NCBI RefSeq assembly: GCF_900102215.1
Contig: NZ_FNBG01000011.1
Coordinates: forward strand, 1 to 64,000
DNA length: 64,000 bases
Source of the DNA: Fontibacillus panacisegetis
GTDB taxonomy: Bacteria > Bacillota > Bacilli > Paenibacillales > Paenibacillaceae
Direction of reading: 5' to 3'
This document shows positions 35,939 to 45,900 of this stretch, piece after piece. Below the pieces are notes generated by a model. That model saw nothing but the letters and a program-made list of their open reading frames with translations, had not been told where the DNA came from and made no database searches. Positions within the stretch are counted from its first letter, which is position 1. Every line of letters begins with the position of its first letter. A program made the position numbers and the translations under genes.

Positions 35939-37093
35939 ATGATTCATCGGCTTACATTCGGACAATGTTTGCAGGAGCTGCTGTTCATTCGCGGATGGTC
36001 GGCGGCACAGCTTGCCAAAGTTTTAAATATTGATGCCTCTTATGTTCGAAGATGGGTTCGGGGAGACCGAACACCAGCTTTACATACCAGCTACATTAAT
36101 GACATTACTGAGGCAATCTGCGATGGACTGGATCGAGAATACAGGAAAGCAACAAAGGCGGCTCTTACTACTCTCCTAGACCAATCAGAAGCAGATGCAC
36201 TGATGGGGGCCGCAACCCTTCGTGACAGAGTGCAGCATCATCTCCATGAAGCCCAGATTTACACACTTTCACTAGACACCACTGCTCGAAAAAACCGTAA
36301 ACCAACAGAAGGTCAATCCGTCGTATCACAATTGCTAGAAATAACGCAGGTAACGCTACGTAAACCGAACCACCAACCTACATTACAGACATCCCCACCA
36401 ACCCACACCCGAGAGCTAGAGCAGCTTCCATCTGTTCTAACGAATCGAGAGGCCATTTTATCGGCAGCAATAACATTGCTTAAGCACGCAGTACAAAATC
36501 AGGATACAGCACCTGACAAGCAAATCTACCTTACCTTTCAAAGCGAGCGTGATTACTTCGACGGATACCCGGAGCTCTACCACGAATGGCAGCAGGCAAT
36601 AATTCATGCATTGCGCCTCGGTTGGTGCATTCATCATCTCTGCAGATTAAACAAAAATGTGGAGCGCTCCCTTCAATTAGTCAATCAAATTCTGGCTTGG
36701 ACCAACTATTCAGGCTCATATCATCTCTATTACTTCACTAAATACGGAATCGATTTTCCAGCCCAGGAAATCATTCTCATTAAGGGCAGCGGTGCTATCA
36801 CGGGCTACGCAACGGATCAATTCAAAGAGATGGATGCAGGTCTCTATTTGAACGAGACGAACGCAGTACATGTGATTGAAAAATACGTAGAGCAAATGCT
36901 GCGTAACACCGAGCCTTTAATTCACATACTGAGCCAAAATGATTACTTCGAACTTAATGTGACCAAGGACCGGAAACCAGGTAGTCACTGTATGTGTATG
37001 CACGATCTTTCCTATCTCACCGTACCGCCTGAAATCATGAAAAAGTATATGAGTCTGTCGATATCCGATGAAAATGAACGTCGAGTTCATTGA
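35939..37093 (+). CDS. XRE-family HTH regulator, interrupted by an in-frame TGA
   Basis: The first 384 codons of a helix-turn-helix protein. Residues about 5-60 form a Cro/C1-type domain (LQELLFIRGWSAAQLAKVLN, then DASYVRRWVRGDRTPAL). The rest is an uncharacterised helical region with LTFQSERDYFDGYPELYHEW and TDQFKEMDAGLYL. The TGA at 37091-37093 is followed in the same frame by a further 153 codons of coherent protein (see next entry), so the original product was about 538 residues. GGAGGTG precedes the ATG. The truncated product keeps the DNA-binding domain and might still act. It is divergent from the propeller gene. Confidence 0.75.
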   Translation: MIHRLTFGQCLQELLFIRGWSAAQLAKVLNIDASYVRRWVRGDRTPALHTSYINDITEAICDGLDREYRKATKAALTTLLDQSEADALMGAATLRDRVQHHLHEAQIYTLSLDTTARKNRKPTEGQSVVSQLLEITQVTLRKPNHQPTLQTSPPTHTRELEQLPSVLTNREAILSAAITLLKHAVQNQDTAPDKQIYLTFQSERDYFDGYPELYHEWQQAIIHALRLGWCIHHLCRLNKNVERSLQLVNQILAWTNYSGSYHLYYFTKYGIDFPAQEIILIKGSGAITGYATDQFKEMDAGLYLNETNAVHVIEKYVEQMLRNTEPLIHILSQNDYFELNVTKDRKPGSHCMCMHDLSYLTVPPEIMKKYMSLSISDENERRVH

Positions 37094-37555
37094 TGGAGGA
37101 TCGAGGATACCGTAAAGTCATTCTACAGAGACATTCAACGTTACCCGATGCGTCACATCTATCCAATGAGAGCGATTGAAATGCTCGTCACAACAGGCGA
37201 ATACGATCGAAATCCTTATTTTCGACCCACGCGTGAAGATATCCAGGCGCACCTTCTCTATCTCACCGAGCTGCTGCACAATTATGACCAGTTTGAAATC
37301 GCACTAATCGATGACCACACATATAACCTCATTCATCGCACCCAATTCGATATTAAGGGCAATCACACCGTGGCGATTGGAGTCCTGCCTAGAAGTGATG
37401 CAAGACCAAAGGTCGAATTAATTGCGATTACAGAAGGTACAATTGTGCGGGCATTTCAGGATTATTTTGATGACATCTGGGAGCGGATTAATCCAATCTA
37501 TCGGGATAAACAGTTCGTCAGCTCTTGGATCAAGGACAAGCTTGCCCTTTTGTAA
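37094..37555 (+). pseudogene. C-terminal part of the XRE-family regulator after the in-frame stop
   Basis: Continues the preceding frame directly after TGA: WRIEDTVKSFYRDIQRYPM, then IYPMRAIEMLV and FEIALIDDHTYNLIHRTQFD, a segment reading like a C-terminal sensory or dimerisation domain, ending at TAA 37553-37555. An ATG at 37148 could restart translation but has no convincing ribosome binding site; the TGATGG overlap at the stop opens a different frame. A point nonsense mutation is the simplest explanation. Confidence 0.7.
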
Positions 37556-37584
37556 AAGGCTGCTATTCCCCTCCTAAAGTAAAA

Positions 37585-37606
37585 AAGCCGGAAAAAATTC
37601 CGGCTT
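37585..37606. terminator. Bidirectional terminator between the XRE gene and the sulfation operon
   Basis: Stem AAGCCGGAA / TTCCGGCTT with a 4-base A loop, A-run on the left and T-rich on the right. It can end the XRE transcript (plus) and the sulfated-glycan operon (minus, stop at 37665). Confidence 0.85.
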
Positions 37607-37664
37607 ACTTACACTTCTTCTACCCGCATACGATCTTCCATCGCTTGATATGTCCGATCTGCTA

Positions 37665-38168
37665 CTATGCATTATTCTCAACGTACTTCATGATCCGTTC
37701 AACACATTCATTCACAGACAATGTATTTGTTTCCACGACTATTTCCGGATGAACAGGCTCCTCATACGGGGAATCAATTCCTGTGAAATTACGGATTTCT
37801 CCGGCTCTTACTTTTTTATATAAGCCTTTAGGGTCTCGCTGCTCGCACACCTCCAAAGGACATTGAACGTACACCTCCATGTAAGGTTCTCCAATGAGAA
37901 AACGGACTTTGTCACGAGTCGCTCTGTGTGGAGAGATTGAAGCAACGATAACATGATGATTTGCATCCAACAAAATTTTTCCGATTTCACCAATTCTTCT
38001 TCCTACCTCAATACGATCCTCAATGCTGAATCCGAGATCTTGATTAATTCCCTTTCTCAAAATATCGCCGTCTAGTATATAGCAGTTAGGAAGCAGCGGC
38101 TTCAAAGCATTCGCAATCGTAGTTTTACCTGAACCGGACAGACCCGTTAGCCAAATTAATTGATTCAT
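37665..38168 (-). CDS. cysC: Adenylylsulfate (APS) kinase
   Basis: A 167-residue cytosolic kinase that phosphorylates APS to PAPS, the universal sulfate donor. Visible: P-loop GLSGSGKTTIA (residues about 9-19), YILDGDILRKGIN (the DGDxxR APS-binding motif), FSIEDRIEVGRRIGEI, the SISPHRATRD lid, and DPKGLYKKVRAGEIRNFTGI (family: DPKGLYKKAR-G-I-FTG). Inner ATG chosen because GAGGGG lies 9 bases before it; the longer frame overlaps the upstream gene. It is the last gene of the operon that contains two sulfotransferase domains, so its job here is almost certainly to feed them, not cysteine synthesis. No ATP sulfurylase gene is in the window. Confidence 0.95.
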   Translation of the reverse strand: MNQLIWLTGLSGSGKTTIANALKPLLPNCYILDGDILRKGINQDLGFSIEDRIEVGRRIGEIGKILLDANHHVIVASISPHRATRDKVRFLIGEPYMEVYVQCPLEVCEQRDPKGLYKKVRAGEIRNFTGIDSPYEEPVHPEIVVETNTLSVNECVERIMKYVENNA

Positions 38169-38188
38169 ATGCCCATTCCCCTCAATAT

Positions 38189-38585
38189 TCAATCGTTCCA
38201 ATCGTATACTTCACCAATCAGCTCAAACAATTTTCGGTTCGGTTCAGTAAAATAATCCTGTAGCCATGTCAAAGTATCAGCAGGAATTTCCGACCCCTCT
38301 TCGCCCTCCTGCAAATGCGGGAAATCATCACGCTCCCAGGTGGGTATGTTCAGAAAGCTATATATCTTACGGCAGCCTTCTACAGGATTCTGAAATAACT
38401 TTTCGCTATTTAAAATAAGGAACTGTTCCTTCGGAAAATACTGATACCATCCCTCCAATTGTTCCGCATAAAATCCCCGTTTCAAATAGGAGTAGTGTGA
38501 GCAGCTTGGACTTAAGTAGCTGGAATCCCGCGCCATTCTTTCATATTCATCATTCACTCTGTCATGCTCAGCCTGTAAAGCTTCA
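38189..38585 (-). pseudogene. C-terminal part of the ABC ATPase-sulfotransferase fusion, displaced by frameshift
   Basis: From about 38585 to the stop at 38189 a second frame carries the end of the sulfotransferase domain: EALQAEHDRVNDEYERM, SHYSYLKRGFYAEQLEGW and FPKEQFLILNSEKLFQNP, all typical of the C-terminal half of heparan-sulfate-type sulfotransferases (Y-A-x-Q-L-x-x-W; L-x-S-E-x-L). It joins the preceding gene if one G is removed from the GGG at 38586-38588. A separate start at ATG 38557 is possible but the piece alone cannot form a sulfotransferase. Either a real mutation, a programmed shift or a sequencing error. Confidence 0.8.
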
Positions 38586-39989
38586 GGGAAAAGACAACTG
38601 CTCCAATCCCCGCCTAACCATCATTCGATAATGGGAATATGCCCTGTAGACAGGGTTCCGAAGCAATACGATCAATTTAATGTCCGGCAGCAGTTCATGC
38701 ACCCTTCTTGGTGTTTGGGGATGGAACAGATAGTACGGACTAGCCTCCCCCGTTATACTTCCTGCCGACAGATTAGACGGGAAATGTCTCTTGTACCAAT
38801 CAAACCCTCGACCAAACTGCTCGTCAAAATAATGGACTTCCTTGACAGCTGCGGCTTTAATGTTAGGGTGGTGAGTCAAGTGGTGATATAAGGAGGTTGT
38901 ACCTCCTTTTTGCGTCCCGATGATCAGAAAATCAGGTTCTGTAGTTGTATTATCAGTGAGTACCGCACGAAAATGTCCCGTGCCCACCGCTTCAACCTGA
39001 CTTTTTACGAATTGGATATGCTTGAGTATGCTCTCAATATCGGCATCCGGAGGGGCAATATCAAGGCAGCATTCGGCATCGCGTATAGCTTCCTTCTTCA
39101 TGTCTAGTTCAAGATACACGGACGAGCGCAATATTTTCACCGAAAATTCGCTAAAGCCATACTCCAGCGCCTGATTAAAGTATGTTAGCGCGTGCTCAAA
39201 GTTCCTTTGTTGCTGGCTTCTACAGCCCATACGATAATAGTATTCCGGGACATACGTCCCTGTCGCACTGCCCTTCTCATATGCCATCACAACATCACGT
39301 GAAGATCCGCTCATCTTGATCTGACCATCTTCCAGCCAAATGGCCTGATCGCATATTTGCTGTGCCTGTTCCCCTGAATGGCTTACAAACACAATCGTTT
39401 TGCCTTCACTTTTTAATCGAAGGATTTCGTTCATGCATTTCTTCTGAAATTCAAAATCACCAACTGCCAAAATTTCATCCATCAGCAAAATATCAGGCTC
39501 CAGATGAATGGCAACAGAAAAACCAAGCCGCATGTACATACCCGAAGAATAGCTTCGTACAGGCATGTCAATATACTGCTCAAGCTCAGAAAACGCGATA
39601 ATGCTGTCCAGCTTGGACTGAATTTGCTTACGGGTAAATCCAAGAACCGAGCCGTTAAAAAATATGTTTTCACGCCCTGTGAAATCAGGATGAAAACCTG
39701 CTCCAAGCTCCAGCAGCGTTGCTATTTTCCCATTCACTCTTACTTCTCCTGAAGTAGGATGCAAAATTCGGCAGATCAATTTTAGAAGTGTGCTTTTTCC
39801 TGAACCGTTTTTTCCGATTAGCGCCAGGCTCGATCCTGGAGGCAACTCCAGATTAATACCCCGCAATACCCACATTTCCTTCTGTGGAGGCGATTCTGGA
39901 TTAAAAATTTTACCCTTCAATGTGTTGTTCTTCCCGCTCAGCATATTGAATTTTTTATAGACATGATTTATTTCGATAGCATTCTTCAT
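38583..39989 (-). CDS. Polysaccharide-export ABC ATPase fused to TPR and sulfotransferase (frameshifted)
   Basis: Residues 1-235: Wzt/TagH-type ATPase, with Walker A GKNGSGKST (about 59-67), signature YSSGM (about 147) and Walker B DILLMDE (about 166). Residues about 250-330: TPR-like helices (QRNFEHALTYFNQALEYG). From about 350: a sulfotransferase of the heparan-sulfate NDST type, with the PAPS 5'-phosphosulfate loop GTQKGGTTSLY (about 357) and 3'-phosphate motif RNPVYRAYSHYR (about 444). The usual Wzt carbohydrate-binding tail is replaced by this enzyme. The frame stops at 38583, just after the second PAPS motif; the domain continues in another frame (previous entry). The inner ATG at 39989 has AGGAGAGG about 7 bases upstream, and lies 25 bases after the permease stop. 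Predicted job: power export and sulfate the passing glycan. Confidence 0.88.
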   Translation of the reverse strand: MKNAIEINHVYKKFNMLSGKNNTLKGKIFNPESPPQKEMWVLRGINLELPPGSSLALIGKNGSGKSTLLKLICRILHPTSGEVRVNGKIATLLELGAGFHPDFTGRENIFFNGSVLGFTRKQIQSKLDSIIAFSELEQYIDMPVRSYSSGMYMRLGFSVAIHLEPDILLMDEILAVGDFEFQKKCMNEILRLKSEGKTIVFVSHSGEQAQQICDQAIWLEDGQIKMSGSSRDVVMAYEKGSATGTYVPEYYYRMGCRSQQQRNFEHALTYFNQALEYGFSEFSVKILRSSVYLELDMKKEAIRDAECCLDIAPPDADIESILKHIQFVKSQVEAVGTGHFRAVLTDNTTTEPDFLIIGTQKGGTTSLYHHLTHHPNIKAAAVKEVHYFDEQFGRGFDWYKRHFPSNLSAGSITGEASPYYLFHPQTPRRVHELLPDIKLIVLLRNPVYRAYSHYRMMVRRGLEQLSFP

Positions 39990-40014
39990 GATGATCCTCT
40001 CCTGCATGTACTCG

Positions 40015-41853
40015 TCATACTTCTTCGACCACATTTCTTTGCAGCACCGAAAAGACGACCGCTATTGCTGTATTCAACACGATCAACACAAGCAGCATCG
40101 GAAGAAGAGTTCCAAAATCCGGCCACTGCCCATATAAAAACAAATCTCGATAAGCGTTTATAATCGGCGTCATTGGATTGTAATCGAATATCCATCTGAA
40201 TTGTTCCGGAATGAACGAAACAGGAAATAAAACCGGTGTCAGGTAAAAACAAATCATCATCAGCACATTTAGAATATGCTCCAAATCGCGTAGGTAAGGC
40301 ACCCCTAAGGAAGCTAGCATGACAATAGGAAATATAATCATAGATTGTATGAACAGTACAATCGGGAAGGAGAATACTGCCGTTGTAATGTGAATCCCGC
40401 TTATCCAAAGCGCAGGAATCAGAATGACCAAAGTAAGCAAATAGTTAATCAAATTACTGCCAATGACGGATAACGGAAGGATCTCTCTCGGGAAATATAC
40501 CTTTTTCAACAGCTCTGCGTTGTTTACGATGCTCCTTGCTCCTTGCAGAATCGCTTGCGAAAAATAATTCCAGGGCAGAAGCGCAACCAGAATAAACATC
40601 GGAAAATCAGGAATGTCCGATTTCATAATGGATGAGAATACAAAGCTGTATATTGCCAACATAAGCAGCGGGTTCAGGAATGTCCAGAGGAAGCCCAGCA
40701 CAGAGCCCTTGTATTTTGTCCGCAAATCTTTAAGCACCATGTTGCGGAGCATTTCTCTATAATCATAAATTTCCTTGAGCTGTCCAATTAACTCCTGCAC
40801 CTTCGGTAAACGGCCAGGCAGCTTTGAGATCCCTTTTAACATATAAAGACCCCCATACCAAACCAAATAGAGCAAAAAAGAAATCAACAGAATAAATGCC
40901 GTGACAACAAATACATACATCCATGGATTACCGTGGACGATATCCCAAGGGTGCCACTCATAAAGGAATTCCATGACAAGCACGTGGCTTAAATAAATAC
41001 TGAAAACAGATGAGCTGATAAGATAAAGAAGTCGTGAAGTACCGGCTGTAACGAAATTGAATCCTATTTGTTTGAACCATACAAACAATGCCGCCGCGGT
41101 TATAAGTACAGGGAAAGAGATGTAGTTGTAAAAATAACTCCCCAAGCTGGGAAAATACTTTATCATCCAATAATTACCGAGCACAATGATTAGACAAGAA
41201 GCGATACCAAACCCATATAAAAGCCGACGCCTTTTTAAATCCAAACAAGTAATCGATAAATAATAGCCGAGTAAGAAATAACCGATATAGCCTGTTATTT
41301 GAGGAATCTCAGTCGCTAACCTCCAGCCCAGCAAGCCGGAGATCAAAGACAGATTTGAAGCAATAAAGCACGCTGCACAAGCGTATATGATCCCCTGAGA
41401 GGCATATTTAACAAATAAACGAAGTAATGGAACAATAATATATAACGCAATAATTGTATACACAAACCATAAGTGATAATGAAGACTACCTTCAGCCACA
41501 CCCTTTATGAAGGAACCTGTCTCAAAGCGATTTAACTCATGCCTTATCTCCCACAAATAATAAATGAAACTCCATATCACAAAAGCCGGGAGCACTCTGG
41601 CTAATCTTTTAAAATAAAATTGTTTTGCCGATTCATTTCTGTTCGGGTCTAGCAAGAACATTCCGCTGATCATAAAAAAAACAGGCACGCTCCACCGAAA
41701 GGCAGAATTCATGATATTGGCCGCCCACCAATACCGGACTTCTTCTATTACGTCCAAGATTCCTATTACTGGAGCTGTTACATGAATCAGCACCACCCCA
41801 ATAATAGCCATGACACGAAGAACATCCGGATATAGCAATCTTGATTTTGTCAT
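40015..41853 (-). CDS. Acyltransferase-3 fused to ABC-2 polysaccharide export permease
   Basis: A 612-residue polytopic membrane protein of two parts. Residues 1-345 are an acyltransferase-3 (OafA/WecH-like) domain with about ten helices: YPDVLRVMAIIGVVLIHVTA carries the R and His of the family, and FMISGMFLL follows. Residues about 355-612 are an ABC-2 permease of the Wzm/TagG type: VLKDLRTKYKGSVLGFLW, WTFLNPLLMLAIYSFVFS and FDYNPMTPIINAYRDLFLYG are classical. The join, in KLPGRLPKVQELIGQLKEIY, is a single open frame. It pairs with the ATPase encoded next, and would acylate and export the same glycan. AGGAGAAC precedes the ATG. In most bacteria these two proteins are separate genes. Confidence 0.9.
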   Translation of the reverse strand: MTKSRLLYPDVLRVMAIIGVVLIHVTAPVIGILDVIEEVRYWWAANIMNSAFRWSVPVFFMISGMFLLDPNRNESAKQFYFKRLARVLPAFVIWSFIYYLWEIRHELNRFETGSFIKGVAEGSLHYHLWFVYTIIALYIIVPLLRLFVKYASQGIIYACAACFIASNLSLISGLLGWRLATEIPQITGYIGYFLLGYYLSITCLDLKRRRLLYGFGIASCLIIVLGNYWMIKYFPSLGSYFYNYISFPVLITAAALFVWFKQIGFNFVTAGTSRLLYLISSSVFSIYLSHVLVMEFLYEWHPWDIVHGNPWMYVFVVTAFILLISFLLYLVWYGGLYMLKGISKLPGRLPKVQELIGQLKEIYDYREMLRNMVLKDLRTKYKGSVLGFLWTFLNPLLMLAIYSFVFSSIMKSDIPDFPMFILVALLPWNYFSQAILQGARSIVNNAELLKKVYFPREILPLSVIGSNLINYLLTLVILIPALWISGIHITTAVFSFPIVLFIQSMIIFPIVMLASLGVPYLRDLEHILNVLMMICFYLTPVLFPVSFIPEQFRWIFDYNPMTPIINAYRDLFLYGQWPDFGTLLPMLLVLIVLNTAIAVVFSVLQRNVVEEV

Positions 41854-41879
41854 GATACAGTTCTCCTAATTCCGTCCCA

Positions 41880-42950
41880 TCAGCGGTTGATGATGCGCTT
41901 CAGCAATTTTTTCCCTTGTTGAATCACATTTCTGGCGACCATCTCGACACTCACATATTTCTCAAAAAAATCGTTGCTCTCAGCAAAAGGATTCTCTACA
42001 CGGTAAGGAAGTTCTGGTACATCACGGAAAATAATACGCGAATTGCGTTTAATCGGCTCTCCACTATGGAAAAAATCATAAGACCATTCCACACGACCAA
42101 GCTTTGATTGATCCGCCTCTTCCAGCTGCCGGACATAATTGTCTCGCAGATTGTAGACACAGTTGCTTAAGTCTGGAACGTACTTTCTAATCATACCTTC
42201 ATTCGCACCGGAATCGAATCCGGAGTAATGGAAAAACCTCAGTTTCTGGCCATTCACTTGGTATCCATTGGAGTAGACCAGCTTACGCTTGGATAAATTC
42301 CAAGGAGCTACGTTATATCCCGGGTGTTTCAATATATATACATCGAAATAACATGGCGCAAGATCAATCCACTTTTGATCGGTAAAGATTCCCCTTGGAA
42401 TATCGTCGTAGCAGAACATAGATAGTCGACTTGCCCACCATGCCGCAAAACGTTCCGCTTCCTCAGATCTGGAAATGGCCAGAAAGCCGAGGTTGAACAC
42501 TCCGTGCTGCAGTGCACTTAATTCATTGTCCATGACAGCATCCATAATATCCTCCGGATGACATAGATGCGGAGTAAGTACAATCGCATGTTCGTCTAGG
42601 GCGGCCTTAAGCTCTACAAGCTCATCATATACTTCAATGTCAGGGTCCAAGTAAACAAATTGGTTCTCCTCAACATAGCGGTTCAACATATACACAAATA
42701 GCTGCCCTTTTACTGCAGTGGCTGCTTCAACGATGGAGTGCTTGAATATAAATTTATCGAATTGCTCAAAACCAAGATCTTTGGCTAACACAACCTCATC
42801 AAAAGCATCGCAAGTCAACGCGGCTGGATGAATCTCCCGTTCAAGCAAACAAACGATGAAATGAGCGTCAGGATTGGTTCTTTTAACGGATTTGGCCAGA
42901 ACCATCGCCTTAGGTAAATAATTGGCACAAATCGAAGTAGTTATAATCAT
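41880..42950 (-). CDS. Glycosyltransferase (GT-A fold, GT8-like)
   Basis: A 356-residue cytosolic enzyme. It opens MIITTSICANYLPKAMVLAK, the nucleotide-sugar-binding start of GT8-like and related transferases, has QFVYLDPDIEVYDEL with the metal-binding DxD (D-P-D), GVFNLGFLAISRS with the acceptor-side N-x-G, and RFFHYSGFD near residue 255 with the metal-ligand His. Donor sugar unknown. Its start codon overlaps the stop of the upstream gene (ATGA, 42947-42950), showing translational coupling, and GAGGAG lies 8 bases before it. It is the second gene of the sulfated-glycan operon. Confidence 0.87.
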   Translation of the reverse strand: MIITTSICANYLPKAMVLAKSVKRTNPDAHFIVCLLEREIHPAALTCDAFDEVVLAKDLGFEQFDKFIFKHSIVEAATAVKGQLFVYMLNRYVEENQFVYLDPDIEVYDELVELKAALDEHAIVLTPHLCHPEDIMDAVMDNELSALQHGVFNLGFLAISRSEEAERFAAWWASRLSMFCYDDIPRGIFTDQKWIDLAPCYFDVYILKHPGYNVAPWNLSKRKLVYSNGYQVNGQKLRFFHYSGFDSGANEGMIRKYVPDLSNCVYNLRDNYVRQLEEADQSKLGRVEWSYDFFHSGEPIKRNSRIIFRDVPELPYRVENPFAESNDFFEKYVSVEMVARNVIQQGKKLLKRIINR

Positions 42951-45900
42951 GATTGAAGCTCCTCTTTAGTCAAAGATAAGTGATTATATTCCAGAGTATA
43001 CCTGGCCCTTTCACCCGACACGTAGCATTTTACCTTCTCGGTATTGGCCAAAAACGCCAACAGCTGCTCCTCACTGTGAAGCACCTTGCCTAACTCCGGA
43101 TGCAGGTCAATCGTAGCTGCAATATTTCCGCTTTTAGGTGAAGTAAGAACTGGAATTCCTGCAGCGATAGCTTCCTGAAGCGTATACGAATAACTCTCCG
43201 GAACAATAGACCATAACAAAACCAAATCAATGTCATGTTTAATAAGCAGGTTAGGAGCGGCCATTTTGCCGTCATTAATAAAAGAGTATTGATGCATGAC
43301 AACGTGATCGGCATAGTCTTCCTGTGAACCTGCATGATGAAACTCATAGCTCTGTCTCAGAGATTCATCCTTGTATAGACGCTCCCAAAGCTGCCAACCT
43401 TTATTGTCCATTTTATAGCCTAAATAAGCGATTTTTAGCTTGCGTTCAGTTGGCTTAGGTTTGAACACGATCGTTTGTTTATTAAAAATCAGGTGACCCT
43501 TGACTGTGATTTTATCAGCAATATCTCTATACACGGCAGAAACGGTATCCTTAACAAAAATGGACGGCACTACAATCTGATCCGCATTGTCCAAAACGGC
43601 TTGGAAGGCCTGTCTCCATTCAGATAGCTGATAGCTATACCGACAGCTTTGACAAATTGCAGCTTCTTTACCGCAAGCTGACGATGCCACGATTTCAGAG
43701 ATACACGATCTTCGCTCGCCTGCTTGCTTGACACTGAATTCTGTTTTTGGCTCGTACATCATATGATAACTGGAGCAAAGCACAAAGAAATCGTGCATAA
43801 ACATGGTATGTACAAAGGAAAATTGATTTTGAGCCTGGTTGTACAACGTCAAATAATCACTTACTTGCCAGTTCAATAAATGATGTGTGTATAACATCTT
43901 TAGTTGAATATGAAGCTTGGATAACCAGTTGACTATTTCGCCTATGGAATGAAAGCCTTTGAATTGCCCATCCGCAACGACCCCATAATAGGTTCCTTCC
44001 TTATTGTCCAGCAGAGAATAGCTTTGAGCCGGATAAATCTGAATAACACCTACATCATTGTAGGCCAGATGAGAAGCCTGTTCATAAATATACTTTTCCG
44101 TACCGCCCATCGATTCCAAATAGTTGGTATGGGAAATGATTAGAGCATATTTTTTATAGCTCAATCTTCCCGTCAAACCGGTAGCTCGGGTAAGCTTGTT
44201 ATGCTGGATGGCATACCACTTCAGCATACGTTTAACCAGCATCTTGGCCCTTCTTTTGGAAGCTCTTGCTGTATCCCCAAGCAATCTTAATGGCATGGTG
44301 ACTCTCCATGACATCGACCCTGTATATATAGCGATTTCACGGCGATATTGTTCGATTTCCTGATCCTTCTGTCTCATCAGCAGGAACTGATCACTGCGTG
44401 GAAGCTTGTTGTCCTTTACCTGTACACGAGCCTTCAGCTCATCATTTTCAGCCTGCAGTTCCTGATTCAGTGACATATGCTTAGCTTCAAGAGTTTGTCT
44501 TTCTTCACAAAGCAACTCTAGCGTCTCCAACTGCTTCTCAAGCTGATTGGCAGCCAAGCGGATTGTTTCTTCTTTTTCAGCATTCAATAATTGAAGCTCC
44601 TTGATTTGTAATTCCAAGCGCATCTCAAGTTGATCCGCTGCCAAACGAAGTGTTTCTTTTTCAGCATTTGCCATTTGCAATTGGTCTACAGTGATACGAG
44701 TTGTCTCTTCATGCTTAGCGTTTATTATGTGGAGCTGTTCGTTTTGCTCAGTCATTGCTTGTATAGCGGCAAGTATATCCTCTTCACTAGTGCGTTGCTG
44801 CTGGAGTCTTGTAACCAATTCCTCATTCAGCTTAGAAGAACAACTAATATCAATAAGTAAGGTAACCATCCCTTGGAGCGGCGGCAATTTTTTTATCACC
44901 CACTGTGGCTCGTCCCCAATGGTAATGCCTATTATCGAATCCTTTTCCGCATCATGATTGCTTAATGTCAGAAAATCAACGTACTCCACCATTCCACTCT
45001 GAAGCAGGTCTATCTCCTTTTCGCCTTGTGCAAGTTTCAGTTTTGAACATTTAATCATCGCCAGTTCTCTAGCTAGACTTATTCGCAGGCTCGAACCGAA
45101 GTCTTCCTTGATCCTGATCTGATAGGAATCCAATTTACCTGACTTGTTGACTGTAATATAAGAGGAGTTTTCTTCAGAAAACTGTCCATCAGCTCCGGAC
45201 CAATAAAATTGTACACGACAAGCCCGTTCGTGATTCAGTAGCTGGGCAGATTGCTCCAGATTGTTATAGATACTGACAACACTAGCATTCAAATCCGTAC
45301 CGTTAAAATTGTAATCATCATCTTCCCCGCTCAAGCATAATTGATAGATTTGCTTAACGATGGGTAGCACGGATTGCGATTGCCTTAATTCACTTAATGA
45401 ATAATTACCATGCCTTAATCCGCTATTAGGCAACGAACTCATCAAATCCCGCTCGGTTCCATTGTAGGGGATGTTCAGGAAATGGCTGATCCTTTCACCT
45501 GTTTCAACGGGTTGTTCAAGCAAACGATCATAACTGACAACCATTCGTCTTTCATCGATTGTATAGTATAAGCTCGACATGACGTACAGAGTCCAGAGTG
45601 CCATAGATTTCTCGTTAGTAAACCGATCTCGCTTTTGTAGAGAAGCTGCCACATTCAACGGATTACGTAAACATATGATGTATATTGGCTCAATATCCAA
45701 TTCCTGAAATACCGATTTCCATAGCGGCAGCAGCAGACAGGTTCGCGGATCCTTGAACCCCCATACAGCACGGTTAGAAAAATTTCCGGTAACAATGTCT
45801 TTTATCTGTGATCGGTAAGATACCACTTCTTCTGACAACCACCATTCTGCAGGCAATGGCTTCGTAGTATCCCATGAAGAAGACAAGTTGCCGAGCAGCT

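Noticed and set aside
37091-37093. TGA as a selenocysteine or reassigned codon
   Set aside because: No SECIS-like hairpin was apparent directly downstream, no selenoprotein machinery is visible, and Cys/Sec is not expected at that place; a nonsense mutation is simpler.
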